A program made the position numbers and the translations under genes. Below, piece by piece: positions 1-8,398 of a stretch of 64,000 nucleotides of DNA. Every line of letters starts with the position of its first letter. Within the stretch, counting starts at the first letter, position 1. The notes beneath the pieces are model-generated. The model had not been told where the DNA came from. It ran no database searches and saw only the letters and a list, made by a program, of their open reading frames with translations. Source of the stretch: Pseudomonas lini (GTDB lineage Bacteria > Pseudomonadota > Gammaproteobacteria > Pseudomonadales > Pseudomonadaceae); the NCBI RefSeq assembly GCF_030812475.1, contig NZ_JAUSSR010000011.1, forward strand, positions 124,001-188,000. Direction: 5' to 3'.

Positions 1-1652
1 CGCTGGCGCCGACCCTCGCGGCACTGTTCATGCGGGCGCCGGTGCACCACGCCCATGACAAACCGGGTTTCGGCGAACGCTTGCTGGCGTGGTATGAAAA
101 AGGCCTGCGCCGCGCCCTCGCCCATCAGACGTTGATGATCGGCGTGTTCGGTCTGTCCCTGGTGCTGGCCATCACCGGTTACATCTTTATCCCCAAGGGC
201 TTCTTCCCGGTGCAGGACACCGGCTTTGTCCTCGGCACCACCGAGGCGGCCGCTGATATTTCCTACGGCGACATGGTGAAAAAACACCTGGCGATGGCCG
301 AAATCGTCGCTGCCGATCCGGCCGTGGAAGCGTTTTCCCACTCGGTCGGCGTCTCGGGCAGCAACCAGACCATCGCCAACGGACGCTTCTGGATCTCCCT
401 GAAAAAACGCGGCGACCGCGACGTCTCTGCCAGTGAGTTCATCGACCGGATTCGTCCGCAACTGATGAAGGTGCCGGGCATCGTGCTGTACTTGCGCGCC
501 GGCCAGGACATCAACCTCAGTTCCGGCCCGAGTCGCGCCCAGTACCAATACGTGCTCAAGAGCAACGACGGCGCGACCCTCAGCACCTGGACCCAGCGGT
601 TGACGGAAAAACTGCGCGGCAATCCGGCCTTTCGCGACGTGTCCAACGACTTGCAACTGGGCGGCAGCATTACCCACATCAACATCGATCGTAGCGCGGC
701 GGCCCGTTTCGGCCTGACCGCCAGTGATGTCGACGAAGCACTGTACGACGCCTTCGGCCAGCGGCAAATCAATGAATTCCAGACCCAGACCAACCAATAC
801 AACGTGATCCTGGAACTGGACACCAAACAACGCGGCAAAGCCGAAAGCCTCAACTACTTCTACCTGCGCTCGCCATTGAGCGGTGAAATGGTGCCGCTCT
901 CGGCACTGGCGAAATTCGATGCGCCGACCATCGGCCCGCTGTCCATTGCCCATGACGGCATGTTCCCGGCTGCCAATCTGTCGTTCAACCTGGCCTCGGG
1001 TGTGGCCTTGGGCGATGCGGTGATCATGCTCGATCAGGCCAAGGCCGAAATCGGCATGCCGACGGCCATCAGCGGTAATTTCCAGGGCGCGGCCCAGGCA
1101 TTCCAGAGTTCGCTGGCCAGCCAGCCGTGGCTGATTCTCGCGGCGCTGGTGGCGGTGTACATCATTCTCGGCGTGCTCTACGAGAGCTTCGTGCATCCGC
1201 TGACGATCATCTCGACCCTGCCGTCGGCGGGGCTCGGCGCGGTAATCATGCTATGGATCTGGGGCCAGGACTTTTCGATCATGGCGCTGATCGGGCTTGT
1301 GCTGTTGATCGGGATCGTCAAGAAAAACGGCATCCTGATGATCGATTTCGCCCTCGAAGCCCAGCGCAAAGGCGGCCTGCCAGCGGAAGAGGCGATCTAC
1401 CAGGCCTGCCTCACCCGGTTTCGGCCGATCATCATGACCACCCTCGCCGCCCTGCTCGGCGCACTGCCGCTGATGCTCGGCTACGGCACCGGCGCCGAAC
1501 TGCGCCAGCCGTTGGGGATCGCGGTCGTCGGCGGCCTGCTGGTGAGCCAGGCGCTGACGTTGTTCACCACTCCGGTCATATACTTGTGGCTCGAGCGGCT
1601 ATTCCATCGGCCTAAAGCCGCACCAGTCCCGGTGCTGGCGACCACAGACTGA
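1..1652 (+). CDS. RND multidrug efflux permease, C-terminal half (5' truncated by window)
   Basis: The reading frame is open from base 3, so the gene starts outside the window; about 550 of the roughly 1,030 residues usual for the family are present. Inner-membrane proton-driven pump of a tripartite efflux system. Visible are TM7 (LMIGVFGLSLVLAI), the second periplasmic porter/docking region, and TM8-TM12 at the end, including the stretch GLVLLIGIVKKNGILMIDFA typical of MdtB/MdtC- and MexF-like hydrophobic-amphiphilic pumps. The two-component genes begin 10 bases downstream, so pump and regulator are probably one transcription unit. Substrate cannot be read from the fragment. Family call is firm; subfamily (MdtC/MuxC-like) is inference. 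Confidence 0.93.
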   Translation, partial: LAPTLAALFMRAPVHHAHDKPGFGERLLAWYEKGLRRALAHQTLMIGVFGLSLVLAITGYIFIPKGFFPVQDTGFVLGTTEAAADISYGDMVKKHLAMAEIVAADPAVEAFSHSVGVSGSNQTIANGRFWISLKKRGDRDVSASEFIDRIRPQLMKVPGIVLYLRAGQDINLSSGPSRAQYQYVLKSNDGATLSTWTQRLTEKLRGNPAFRDVSNDLQLGGSITHINIDRSAAARFGLTASDVDEALYDAFGQRQINEFQTQTNQYNVILELDTKQRGKAESLNYFYLRSPLSGEMVPLSALAKFDAPTIGPLSIAHDGMFPAANLSFNLASGVALGDAVIMLDQAKAEIGMPTAISGNFQGAAQAFQSSLASQPWLILAALVAVYIILGVLYESFVHPLTIISTLPSAGLGAVIMLWIWGQDFSIMALIGLVLLIGIVKKNGILMIDFALEAQRKGGLPAEEAIYQACLTRFRPIIMTTLAALLGALPLMLGYGTGAELRQPLGIAVVGGLLVSQALTLFTTPVIYLWLERLFHRPKAAPVPVLATTD

Positions 1653-1661
1653 GGCGGGGTC

Positions 1662-2339
1662 ATGCGCGTTCTGATTATCGAAGACGAGGAAAAAACCGCG
1701 GACTATCTGCATCGCGGCCTGACGGAGCAGGGTTACACCGTTGACTTGGCGCGCGACGGCGTCGGCGGCTTGCACATGGCGCTGGAAAGCGACTACGCGG
1801 TGATCGTCCTCGACGTCATGCTGCCGGGCCTCGACGGCTTCGGCGTACTGCGCGCGTTGCGTGCGCGCAAGCAAACCCCGGTGATCATGCTCACCGCCCG
1901 GGAGCGCGTGGAAGACCGCATCAAAGGCCTGCGCGACGGCGCCGACGATTACCTCGGCAAACCGTTCTCCTTCCTGGAGCTGGTGGCGCGCCTGCAAGCC
2001 CTGACCCGCCGCAGCGGCGGCCACGAGCCGGTGCAAGTCAGCATCGCCGACCTGTGGATCGACTTGATCAGCCGCAAGGCCACCCGCGCCGGCATGCGCC
2101 TGGACCTGACGGCCAAGGAGTTCTCGCTGCTGAGCGTGCTGGCCCGCCGACAAGGTGAAATCCTCTCGAAAACCGCCATCGCCGAGATGGTCTGGGACAT
2201 CAATTTCGACAGCGACGCCAACGTGGTCGAAGTCGCGATCAAACGCTTGCGGGCCAAGCTCGACGGGCCGTTCGAAGAGAAACTGCTGCACACCATCCGT
2301 GGCATGGGTTATGTGCTGGAGAGCCGTGGTGTCCAGTAA
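1662..2339 (+). CDS. OmpR-family response regulator (heavy-metal/efflux type)
   Basis: Cytoplasmic DNA-binding response regulator, 225 aa, the normal OmpR/PhoB length. The receiver domain (about 1-115) has the acidic pocket EDE at 8-10, phospho-acceptor Asp51 in the motif LDVMLPG, and Lys100 in the GKPF loop. A C-terminal winged helix (about 125-222) carries the DLTAKEFSLL and VEVAIKRLRAKLD signatures. Closest in style to CopR/CzcR/IrlR regulators. It sits 10 bases after the RND permease and overlaps the sensor kinase start, so it most likely controls the upstream efflux operon in response to the adjacent kinase. The signal (metal or drug) is not visible. The ATG follows a GAGGCGGGG ribosome-binding site. 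Confidence 0.95.
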   Translation: MRVLIIEDEEKTADYLHRGLTEQGYTVDLARDGVGGLHMALESDYAVIVLDVMLPGLDGFGVLRALRARKQTPVIMLTARERVEDRIKGLRDGADDYLGKPFSFLELVARLQALTRRSGGHEPVQVSIADLWIDLISRKATRAGMRLDLTAKEFSLLSVLARRQGEILSKTAIAEMVWDINFDSDANVVEVAIKRLRAKLDGPFEEKLLHTIRGMGYVLESRGVQ

Positions 2340-3693
2340 CAGCATTGCCCTGCGCTTGAGCGGGATGTTTACGCTGGTGGCGCTGTTGGTGTTTCTGTTG
2401 ATCGGCTGGGCCTTGTACCAGCAGGTCGATAAAGGCCTGGGCCTGCTGCCCGAAGCCGAGCTGGATGCGCGCTACAGCGTGCTCGAATCCACCGTCGGGC
2501 GTTACGGCACGCCGGAGCATTGGGTCAAGATCAACAACAAGCTCAAGCTGCTCGGTGAAGAAGACAAGCGCATCAGTTTCTGGATCATCAGCGGCAACCC
2601 CCAATACGAATACGGCCACCTGACGCCGCAGATTCGCGCCTTTGCCCAAGGGCCTCTGGGCATGCGCGACCTGAAACTGCCGGATCAGCCTTATCCGTTG
2701 AAAGTGCTGGTCAGCCAGTTTCCGGCCAAGGACCAGCGACCGCCACTGCGTTTCATGATCGGCATCGACACCGAAACGTTTTTACAAACCCAGCACCACT
2801 TGTTGATCGCCCTGATCAGCCTGGCAATCATAGGTGTCTTACTGGCTTCGGCACTCGGTTATTGGGTGGCGCGGATCGGCCTCAAGCCACTGATCAAACT
2901 GTCTCAGGAAGCCCAGCGCCTGGCCCCGCCTTTGCGTTCCGGGCGGTTGCGACTGGCTTCACTGCCGCCGGAGCTCAATCAGTTCGTCAACTCGTTCAAC
3001 TCCACCCTCGAACGGGTCGAACAGGCCTACTCGCGCCTGGAATCGTTCAACGCCGACGTCGCCCACGAACTGCGCTCGCCGCTGACCAACCTGATCGGCC
3101 AGACCCAGGTGGCACTGACCCGGGGCCGTTCCGCCGAACACTACTTCGAAGTGCTGCAATCGAACCTCGAAGAGCTTGAACGGCTGCGGTCGATCATCAA
3201 TGACATGCTGTTTCTCGCCAGTGCAGACCAAGGCAGCAAGGCCACCAAGCTGACGTCCACCTCCCTGGCGGACGAAGTGGCAACCACCCTGGAATACCTG
3301 GATTTCATCCTCGAAGACGCCCAGGTCCAGGTCCAGGTCAGTGGCGACGCCCAGGTGCGGATCGAAATAGCGCATCTGCGTCGGGCATTGATCAACCTGC
3401 TGAACAATGCTGTGCAGCACACCGAACCCGGGCAAGTGATCCAGGTGCGGATCGAGGCCGAGGCGCATCAAGTCAGCATCGGCGTCGCGAACCCGGGATC
3501 GCCGATTGCCAGCGAGCATCTGCCGCGACTGTTCGAGCGTTTCTATCGGGTCGATGCTTCGCGCAGCAACAGTGGCAACAACCACGGCCTGGGCCTGGCG
3601 ATCGTCAAGGCGATTGCACTGATGCATGGCGGGGATGTGTTTGTGCGAAGCGATCACGGCATGAATATTTTCGGCATTCACCTCCCGGTCTGA
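2329..3693 (+). CDS. Sensor histidine kinase partner of the RND-linked regulator
   Basis: Membrane histidine kinase of about 454 aa. TM1 lies near residues 11-29, a periplasmic sensing region follows, TM2 is near 157-178, then HAMP, a HisKA domain with phospho-acceptor His246 in AHELRSPL, and an HATPase domain with N box (NLLNNAVQH, near 354) and G box (GLGLAIV, near 418). The start is taken as GTG 2329, about 7 bases after a GGAG; GTG 2326 is an alternative. Either start overlaps the end of the response regulator gene, indicating translational coupling. Resembles the CusS/IrlS 'heavy metal sensor kinase' type, but the ligand is unknown. Confidence 0.93.
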   Translation: MSSNSIALRLSGMFTLVALLVFLLIGWALYQQVDKGLGLLPEAELDARYSVLESTVGRYGTPEHWVKINNKLKLLGEEDKRISFWIISGNPQYEYGHLTPQIRAFAQGPLGMRDLKLPDQPYPLKVLVSQFPAKDQRPPLRFMIGIDTETFLQTQHHLLIALISLAIIGVLLASALGYWVARIGLKPLIKLSQEAQRLAPPLRSGRLRLASLPPELNQFVNSFNSTLERVEQAYSRLESFNADVAHELRSPLTNLIGQTQVALTRGRSAEHYFEVLQSNLEELERLRSIINDMLFLASADQGSKATKLTSTSLADEVATTLEYLDFILEDAQVQVQVSGDAQVRIEIAHLRRALINLLNNAVQHTEPGQVIQVRIEAEAHQVSIGVANPGSPIASEHLPRLFERFYRVDASRSNSGNNHGLGLAIVKAIALMHGGDVFVRSDHGMNIFGIHLPV

Positions 3694-3702
3694 CGCCCCC
3701 CC

Positions 3703-3786
3703 TGTAGGAGCTGGCTTGCCAGCGAAGAGGCCCTCGAGCCTTGCACCGCCCATGAGGACGCCTTCGCCAGCAAGCCGGCTCCTACA
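3703..3786. repeat. REP doublet (REPIN-like inverted repeat)
   Basis: Two REP half-sites in opposite orientation: TGTAGGAGCTGGCTTGCCAGC at the left and a near-complement ending GCCGGCTCCTACA at the right, separated by about 40 bases. Lies between the sensor kinase and the small exported protein and may also act as a transcript 3'-end hairpin. Confidence 0.85.
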
Positions 3787-3904
3787 GATGCGATCCTTGT
3801 ATTTTGCGCAACAGTCCTTTCATGAATCCGCTCTTTTTCCCCGCCTCATTGCGCCTTATCTTTGCCGCACCAAACAGCACTTGCCAAGCAAGAAGGTTTT
3901 AAAG

Positions 3905-4129
3905 ATGTCCAACACCATGGGTATTGCCAGCGCTTTCGTTTTGTCCTCGTTATTCCTGTCTCCGGTCGCCATGGCTGAAGAGTCGCAGACTTTCGCCGCG
4001 CACAACGATGCACGTGCTGCAGCGTTCGAAGAGTATCAGAGCGAAATGACGGCCAAGGCTCAGGATGCCGCGCAAACCCCTCAGGCGTCGACCAATCGGG
4101 CCCGGACCGGTCTGGAGAAAGACAGCTGA
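3905..4129 (+). CDS. Small exported protein of unknown function
   Basis: 74 aa. The first 23 residues form a clear Sec signal peptide (MSNTMGIASAFVLSSLFLSP followed by VAMA and a likely AxA cleavage site). The mature part of about 50 residues is charged and helical-looking, without cysteines (FAAHNDARAAAFEEYQSEMT...). I do not recognise a named family. A longer in-frame start at 3716 would run through the REP element and is unlikely; the ATG at 3905 is preceded by an AGAAGG-type ribosome-binding site at a slightly long distance. It lies downstream of an efflux/two-component operon and is followed by a strong terminator. Periplasmic location is inferred from the signal peptide. Confidence 0.7.
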   Translation: MSNTMGIASAFVLSSLFLSPVAMAEESQTFAAHNDARAAAFEEYQSEMTAKAQDAAQTPQASTNRARTGLEKDS

Positions 4130-4196
4130 CCGTTGGAAAACACTCTGTTTCCCTCGACACTTTCATTGGCTCTTACCTGTGAAACGTTGTCTTCAA

Positions 4197-4222
4197 GCCG
4201 CTGACATCAGCGGCTTTTTTTT
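4197..4222 (+). terminator. Rho-independent terminator
   Basis: Eight-base-pair perfect stem GCCGCTGA/TCAGCGGC followed by eight T residues. It ends the transcript of the small exported protein. Confidence 0.9.
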
Positions 4223-4305
4223 CGCCGTTCGTTACGGTTGCTGCAACGATAACCGAGTGATCAGCGACGATCCGTTTACCTTTTCCTGACTCAGACTACA
4301 AAAAA

Positions 4306-4334
4306 GGCCAGCATGTTTTGCTGGTCTTTTTTTT
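4306..4334 (+). terminator. Second intrinsic terminator
   Basis: Stem GGCCAGC/GCTGGTC (one G-T pair), 7-base loop, followed by eight T; the left arm is preceded by a run of A, so it could also work on the minus strand. Lies about 100 bases before the diguanylate cyclase start and would insulate it from upstream transcription. Confidence 0.8.
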
Positions 4335-4438
4335 ACTTGGGATTTATACAGGCGATGTAAACGCTATCGGTCTCCGGCGCACTTCCCCGACGCTTGTACC
4401 AGCAATTTCTTATCGCCTTATCAGTAGAAGTCAGAACC

Positions 4439-5935
4439 ATGAGTGTGCGCCGTGCGATACCTCACCACCCGATCCGTTCGACACGACCGGAACGGCTTCT
4501 GACCCTCGGCAGTTTGTTGTTGGTGATTGCCATATTGAGCATGGTCGCCTTCCTGCTGATCCGTGAACGCGCCAACGCAGAGTTGTCGGCCACTCGCGCG
4601 GCGAGCAATATCGTGCAATTGATCGACGCCGACGTCCTGCGCAACATACAACTCTACGATCTGTCGTTGTTGGGTTTGATTGCCGCCTCGCAGCGTGAAG
4701 ACCTCAAATCCGTATCCCCGCTCATCCGTCACCTGGCCTTGTTCGACCGCGCCACGGCTGCGCCCTACAAAGGCGAAATTTTATTGCTCGATAACCAGGG
4801 CGACGTGATTGCCGATTCGGCCTCGGTGCAGCCCAGAAAGGGCAACTTTGCCAACCGTGAATACTTCCAGTCCCATGTGAATGATCAGACACCGCGGATG
4901 TTCATCAGCCGCCCGTTCAGGTTTGCAGAGGCAGACAATGAATGGCGTATCAGTTTCAGCCGCCGTATCAGTGGCCCCCAAGGCGAATTCCTCGGCGTGG
5001 CCGAAGCCGCCATGCGGTTGAACTACTTCGATCAGTTGTTTAACAGCTTGAACATCGGTCGCGACAGTACCATCACCCTGATCAGCAAGGACGGTATTCT
5101 CCTGGCCCTGCAACCGCGTCCGGCCGAGGAGCTGATCGGCAAGGACTTCAGCAACCGCCCCAACTTCCAGCGCATCGTCAAAGAAGGAAACGGCAGCTTC
5201 ACCGGCACTTCAAGCCTCTACCAGGATGAACGCCTGTACACGTTTTCCAAGGTGGGCGACTTGCCGTTGATCGTCATCGTTGCCCTGTCCAGCGACGAAG
5301 TCTATGCGTCGTGGAAGCGCACGGCGCTGGTGGTCAGCCTGGCGACCCTCGCCCTGTGCGTCAGCCTGCTCTGGCTGACCTGGTTGTTCAGCCGGGAATT
5401 GCGCCTGCGACATAACGCCGAGCAGGAACTGGCGCTACTGGCCGCCACAGATGCGTTGACCGGCCTGGCCAACCGCCGAACGCTGGATCAGGTCCTGCGC
5501 CATGAATGGTTTCGTGCCCAACGCTCGGGCATGCCTCTGTCGCTGTTGATGATCGATGCCGACCATTTCAAGGACTTCAACGATCGCCACGGACATCAGG
5601 GTGGCGATGATGCGTTGCGGTCACTGGCAAAGGTCATCAGCACCCATGTGCGACGGCCGGCTGATCTGGTCGCTCGTTATGGTGGCGAGGAGTTTTCGGT
5701 GATTCTCGCCGAAACCGATATCAGGGGTGCGAAGCAGATAGCCGAAAACATCCGTTGCGCGGTCGAGCAGTTGCCGTTGAGGACGGATGCAGAGTCGCCG
5801 ATGACTGTCAGTATCGGGATCAGCACCTGGACCACGAAAAGCGACATCAGCCTGGAGCAATTGCTGTTTGCCGCTGACAAGGCGCTGTATCAGGCCAAGG
5901 AAAGTGGGCGTAATCGGGTCGTCGCTACCGGCTGA
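4439..5935 (+). CDS. Membrane diguanylate cyclase (periplasmic sensor + GGDEF)
   Basis: 498 aa from the ATG at 4439 (a TTG at 4394 is possible but less likely). TM1 is near residues 23-43, a periplasmic Cache-like ligand-binding region spans roughly 45-290, TM2 is near 295-317, and a GGDEF domain fills the C-terminus. The active site reads GGEEF at 415-419, so cyclase activity (two GTP to c-di-GMP) is expected. The product-inhibition I-site RxxD (RPAD, 406-409) is intact five residues upstream, predicting feedback control. There is no EAL domain. The sensed molecule cannot be read from the sequence. It stands as a single gene between terminators/REPs. Confidence 0.93.
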   Translation: MSVRRAIPHHPIRSTRPERLLTLGSLLLVIAILSMVAFLLIRERANAELSATRAASNIVQLIDADVLRNIQLYDLSLLGLIAASQREDLKSVSPLIRHLALFDRATAAPYKGEILLLDNQGDVIADSASVQPRKGNFANREYFQSHVNDQTPRMFISRPFRFAEADNEWRISFSRRISGPQGEFLGVAEAAMRLNYFDQLFNSLNIGRDSTITLISKDGILLALQPRPAEELIGKDFSNRPNFQRIVKEGNGSFTGTSSLYQDERLYTFSKVGDLPLIVIVALSSDEVYASWKRTALVVSLATLALCVSLLWLTWLFSRELRLRHNAEQELALLAATDALTGLANRRTLDQVLRHEWFRAQRSGMPLSLLMIDADHFKDFNDRHGHQGGDDALRSLAKVISTHVRRPADLVARYGGEEFSVILAETDIRGAKQIAENIRCAVEQLPLRTDAESPMTVSIGISTWTTKSDISLEQLLFAADKALYQAKESGRNRVVATG

Positions 5936-5960
5936 GAAATAATGCTGTGGCGACCGGCCC

Positions 5961-6027
5961 CATCGCGAGCAAGCTCGCTCCCACATTTGAAATGCATTCC
6001 CCTGTGGGAGCGAGCTTGCTCGCGATG
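5961..6027. repeat. REP doublet with perfect 25-bp inverted repeat
   Basis: The left arm (5961-5985, begins CATCGCGAGCAAGCTCGCTC) and right arm (6003-6027) are exact reverse complements with a 17-base spacer. Lies between the convergent diguanylate cyclase and lpxC genes. Confidence 0.9.
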
Positions 6028-6059
6028 AGGCCCTTCCAGACACCGCCAATTCGGGGCAT

Positions 6060-6086
6060 AAAAAAAGGCCACCCGAAGGCAGCCTT
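6060..6086 (-). terminator. Terminator of the dcw/lpxC transcript
   Basis: Read on the minus strand: 9-bp stem (AAGGCTGCC/GGTGGCCTT, two G-T pairs) closed by a TTCG tetraloop and followed by seven T. Located 24 bases after the lpxC stop. Confidence 0.88.
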
Positions 6087-6109
6087 GAAAAACTAGAGAG
6101 GTTTTTTGC

Positions 6110-7021
6110 TTACACGGCCGCAACTGGGCGCATGTAAGAGATCGGTGCAGTGCTGGCGTCTTCGAAAGTCACGACTTCCCAGGCATCTGTCTGCTCAATC
6201 AACTTGCGCAGCAGCTGGTTGTTCAACGCATGTCCGGACTTGAAGCCCTTGAACTCACCAATCAGGCTATTGCCCAACAGGTAGAGGTCACCAATTGCAT
6301 CGAGGATCTTGTGCTTGACGAATTCGTCTTCATAACGAAGGCCGTCTTCGTTCAGTACACCATCGGCGTCGACCACAATAGCGTTTTCAACGCTGCCGCC
6401 GAGTGCGAGGTTGTGCTTGCGCAGATACTCGATGTCACTCATGAAACCAAAGGTACGGGCGCGGCTGACTTCTTTTACGAACGAAGTGCTGGAAAAATCC
6501 ACGCTTGCACTTTGTGTGCGGTCACGGAAAACCGGGTGATCGAAATCGATCTCGAAACTCACCTTGAAGCCTTCGAAAGGGACGAAAGTGGCGCGCTTGT
6601 CGCCGTCTTCCACTGTCACTTCGCGCAGGATGCGGATGAATTTCTTTGCGGCGTCCTGTTCTTCCAGGCCCGCCGACTGAATCAGGAATACGAAAGGTCC
6701 AGCGCTACCATCCATGATCGGAACTTCGGACGCGGAGAGCTCGACGTAGGCGTTATCGATGCCCAGGCCAGCCATGGCCGAGAGCAAGTGCTCCACCGTA
6801 TCCACCTTGGTGTCACCACTGACCAGCGTGGTCGACATCGTGGTTTCACCAACGTTTTCCGCGCGTGCAGGAATCTGCACCACAGGGTCGAGGTCGGCAC
6901 GACAAAACACAATGCCGGTATCGACAGGCGCTGGCTTGAGGGTCAGGTATACCTTCTCCCCGGAGTGCAGGCCTACACCTGTGGCACGGATAATATTTTT
7001 CAGTGTGCGTTGTTTAATCAT
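6110..7021 (-). CDS. lpxC: UDP-3-O-acyl-N-acetylglucosamine deacetylase
   Basis: Zn-dependent deacetylase of the first committed step of lipid A synthesis, cytoplasmic, 303 aa as expected for Pseudomonas. The zinc ligands are His78 (in TVEHLLSAM), His237 and Asp241 (in VKHKILDAIGD), and the general base His264 (in KSGHALNN) is also present. It is the last gene of the dcw cluster, 112 bases after ftsZ, with its own possible -10 (TATTAT) in that gap. LpxC is usually controlled by FtsH proteolysis in enterics; nothing here shows this. Confidence 0.98.
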   Translation of the reverse strand: MIKQRTLKNIIRATGVGLHSGEKVYLTLKPAPVDTGIVFCRADLDPVVQIPARAENVGETTMSTTLVSGDTKVDTVEHLLSAMAGLGIDNAYVELSASEVPIMDGSAGPFVFLIQSAGLEEQDAAKKFIRILREVTVEDGDKRATFVPFEGFKVSFEIDFDHPVFRDRTQSASVDFSSTSFVKEVSRARTFGFMSDIEYLRKHNLALGGSVENAIVVDADGVLNEDGLRYEDEFVKHKILDAIGDLYLLGNSLIGEFKGFKSGHALNNQLLRKLIEQTDAWEVVTFEDASTAPISYMRPVAAV

Positions 7022-7073
7022 GGCTTGGGCCGCTTCAGCGCAAATTGCGAACTGGTATCAACAAAGGCTGGCG

Positions 7074-7079
7074 ATAATA
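7074..7079 (-). promoter_or_regulatory. Possible lpxC -10 element
   Basis: TATTAT on the minus strand about 55 bases before the lpxC start, in the ftsZ-lpxC gap. No convincing -35 at 16-18 bases, so this is a weak call. Confidence 0.3.
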
Positions 7080-7133
7080 GCAGACCACGCCTTTGCTGAA
7101 CACCAATCACCTTCATAGCCCTGATACATTCCA

Positions 7134-8327
7134 TCAATCGGCCTGACGACGCAGGAAAGCCGGAATGTCCAGGTAGTCCAGGTCGTCTTGCGGATTCATC
7201 TTCGCGGCAGCCGCAGCACCGGCCTGAGCCTGGTTGCGCATGACGGTCGGACGGTCCAGGTCACGGTAGTTTACCGCTGGCTGTTCCTGGCGTGCAGGGG
7301 CTTGTTGTTGCGGCTGGGAAGCCATGGAGGTGTGCACGGTATTATCGATAATCTTCACAGGTTTCTCGATTTTCGCGCCCAGACCTGTGGCAACCACAGT
7401 CACGTGCAGCTCGTCGCGCATGTCCGGATCGATAACGGTACCGACCTTGACCATCGCGTGCTCGGAAGCGAAGGCTTCGATGATGCTACCCACGTCGGAG
7501 TACTCACCCAGGGACAGGTCAGGACCGGCGGTGATGTTCACCAGGATGCCGCGTGCGCCTTGCAGGTTGACGTCTTCAAGCAACGGGTTGCGAATGGCCG
7601 CTTCGGTGGCCTCGCGTGCACGGTTCGGACCACTGGCGCAGCCAGTGCCCATCATCGCCATGCCCATTTCGCTCATCACGGTACGTACGTCGGCAAAGTC
7701 GACGTTGATCATGCCCGGACGCTTGATGATGTCGGAAATACCGCGAACGGCACCGGCCAGTACATCGTCAGCCTTGGCGAAAGCCGACAAGAGGCTGGCG
7801 TCTTTACCGAGGATGGTCAGCAGCTTCTCGTTGGGAATGGTGATCAACGAGTCGACGCTTTCAGACAGCAGACGGATACCTTCGTCGGCGATCTGCATGC
7901 GCTTGCGGCCTTCGAACGGGAACGGACGGGTCACCACCGCAACGGTGAGGATCCCCATTTCCTTGGCCACTTCAGCAATGATCGGCGCAGCACCGGTACC
8001 GGTACCGCCGCCCATGCCAGTGGTGATGAACACCATGTTGGTGCCCTGCAGGACTTCGGCAATGCGCTCACGGTCTTCGAGAGCGGCCTGACGACCTACT
8101 TCAGGGTTGGCGCCAGCACCGAGACCTTTGGTCACGCCGGTGCCCAATTGCAGGATGGTCCGCGCGCCGATGCTTTTCAGCGCCTGGGCATCAGTGTTGG
8201 CGCAGATGAATTCAACGCCTTCAATGTTGCTCTTGACCATGTGGTTGACGGCGTTGCCGCCGCCTCCGCCAACACCGATAACTTTAATAACCGGGCTTGC
8301 GGGGATGTTGTCTACGAGTTCGAACAT
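7134..8327 (-). CDS. ftsZ: Cell division protein FtsZ
   Basis: Tubulin-like GTPase that assembles the Z ring at mid-cell, 397 aa. The tubulin signature GGGTGTG is at 106-112, the T7 synergy loop is NVDFADVR, and the conserved C-terminal peptide DYLDIPAFLRRQAD, which docks FtsA and ZipA, is intact. A variable glutamine/alanine-rich linker (about 320-375) precedes the tail. Lies 71 bases downstream of ftsA and is preceded by a GGAGAGGG ribosome-binding site. Confidence 0.99.
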   Translation of the reverse strand: MFELVDNIPASPVIKVIGVGGGGGNAVNHMVKSNIEGVEFICANTDAQALKSIGARTILQLGTGVTKGLGAGANPEVGRQAALEDRERIAEVLQGTNMVFITTGMGGGTGTGAAPIIAEVAKEMGILTVAVVTRPFPFEGRKRMQIADEGIRLLSESVDSLITIPNEKLLTILGKDASLLSAFAKADDVLAGAVRGISDIIKRPGMINVDFADVRTVMSEMGMAMMGTGCASGPNRAREATEAAIRNPLLEDVNLQGARGILVNITAGPDLSLGEYSDVGSIIEAFASEHAMVKVGTVIDPDMRDELHVTVVATGLGAKIEKPVKIIDNTVHTSMASQPQQQAPARQEQPAVNYRDLDRPTVMRNQAQAGAAAAAKMNPQDDLDYLDIPAFLRRQAD

Positions 8328-8398
8328 TTTCCCTCTCCTTTACATTCTCTAGTTTTTTCGCCTACTGCCTGTATCTACAACGGTGCTGCGGTAAATCT

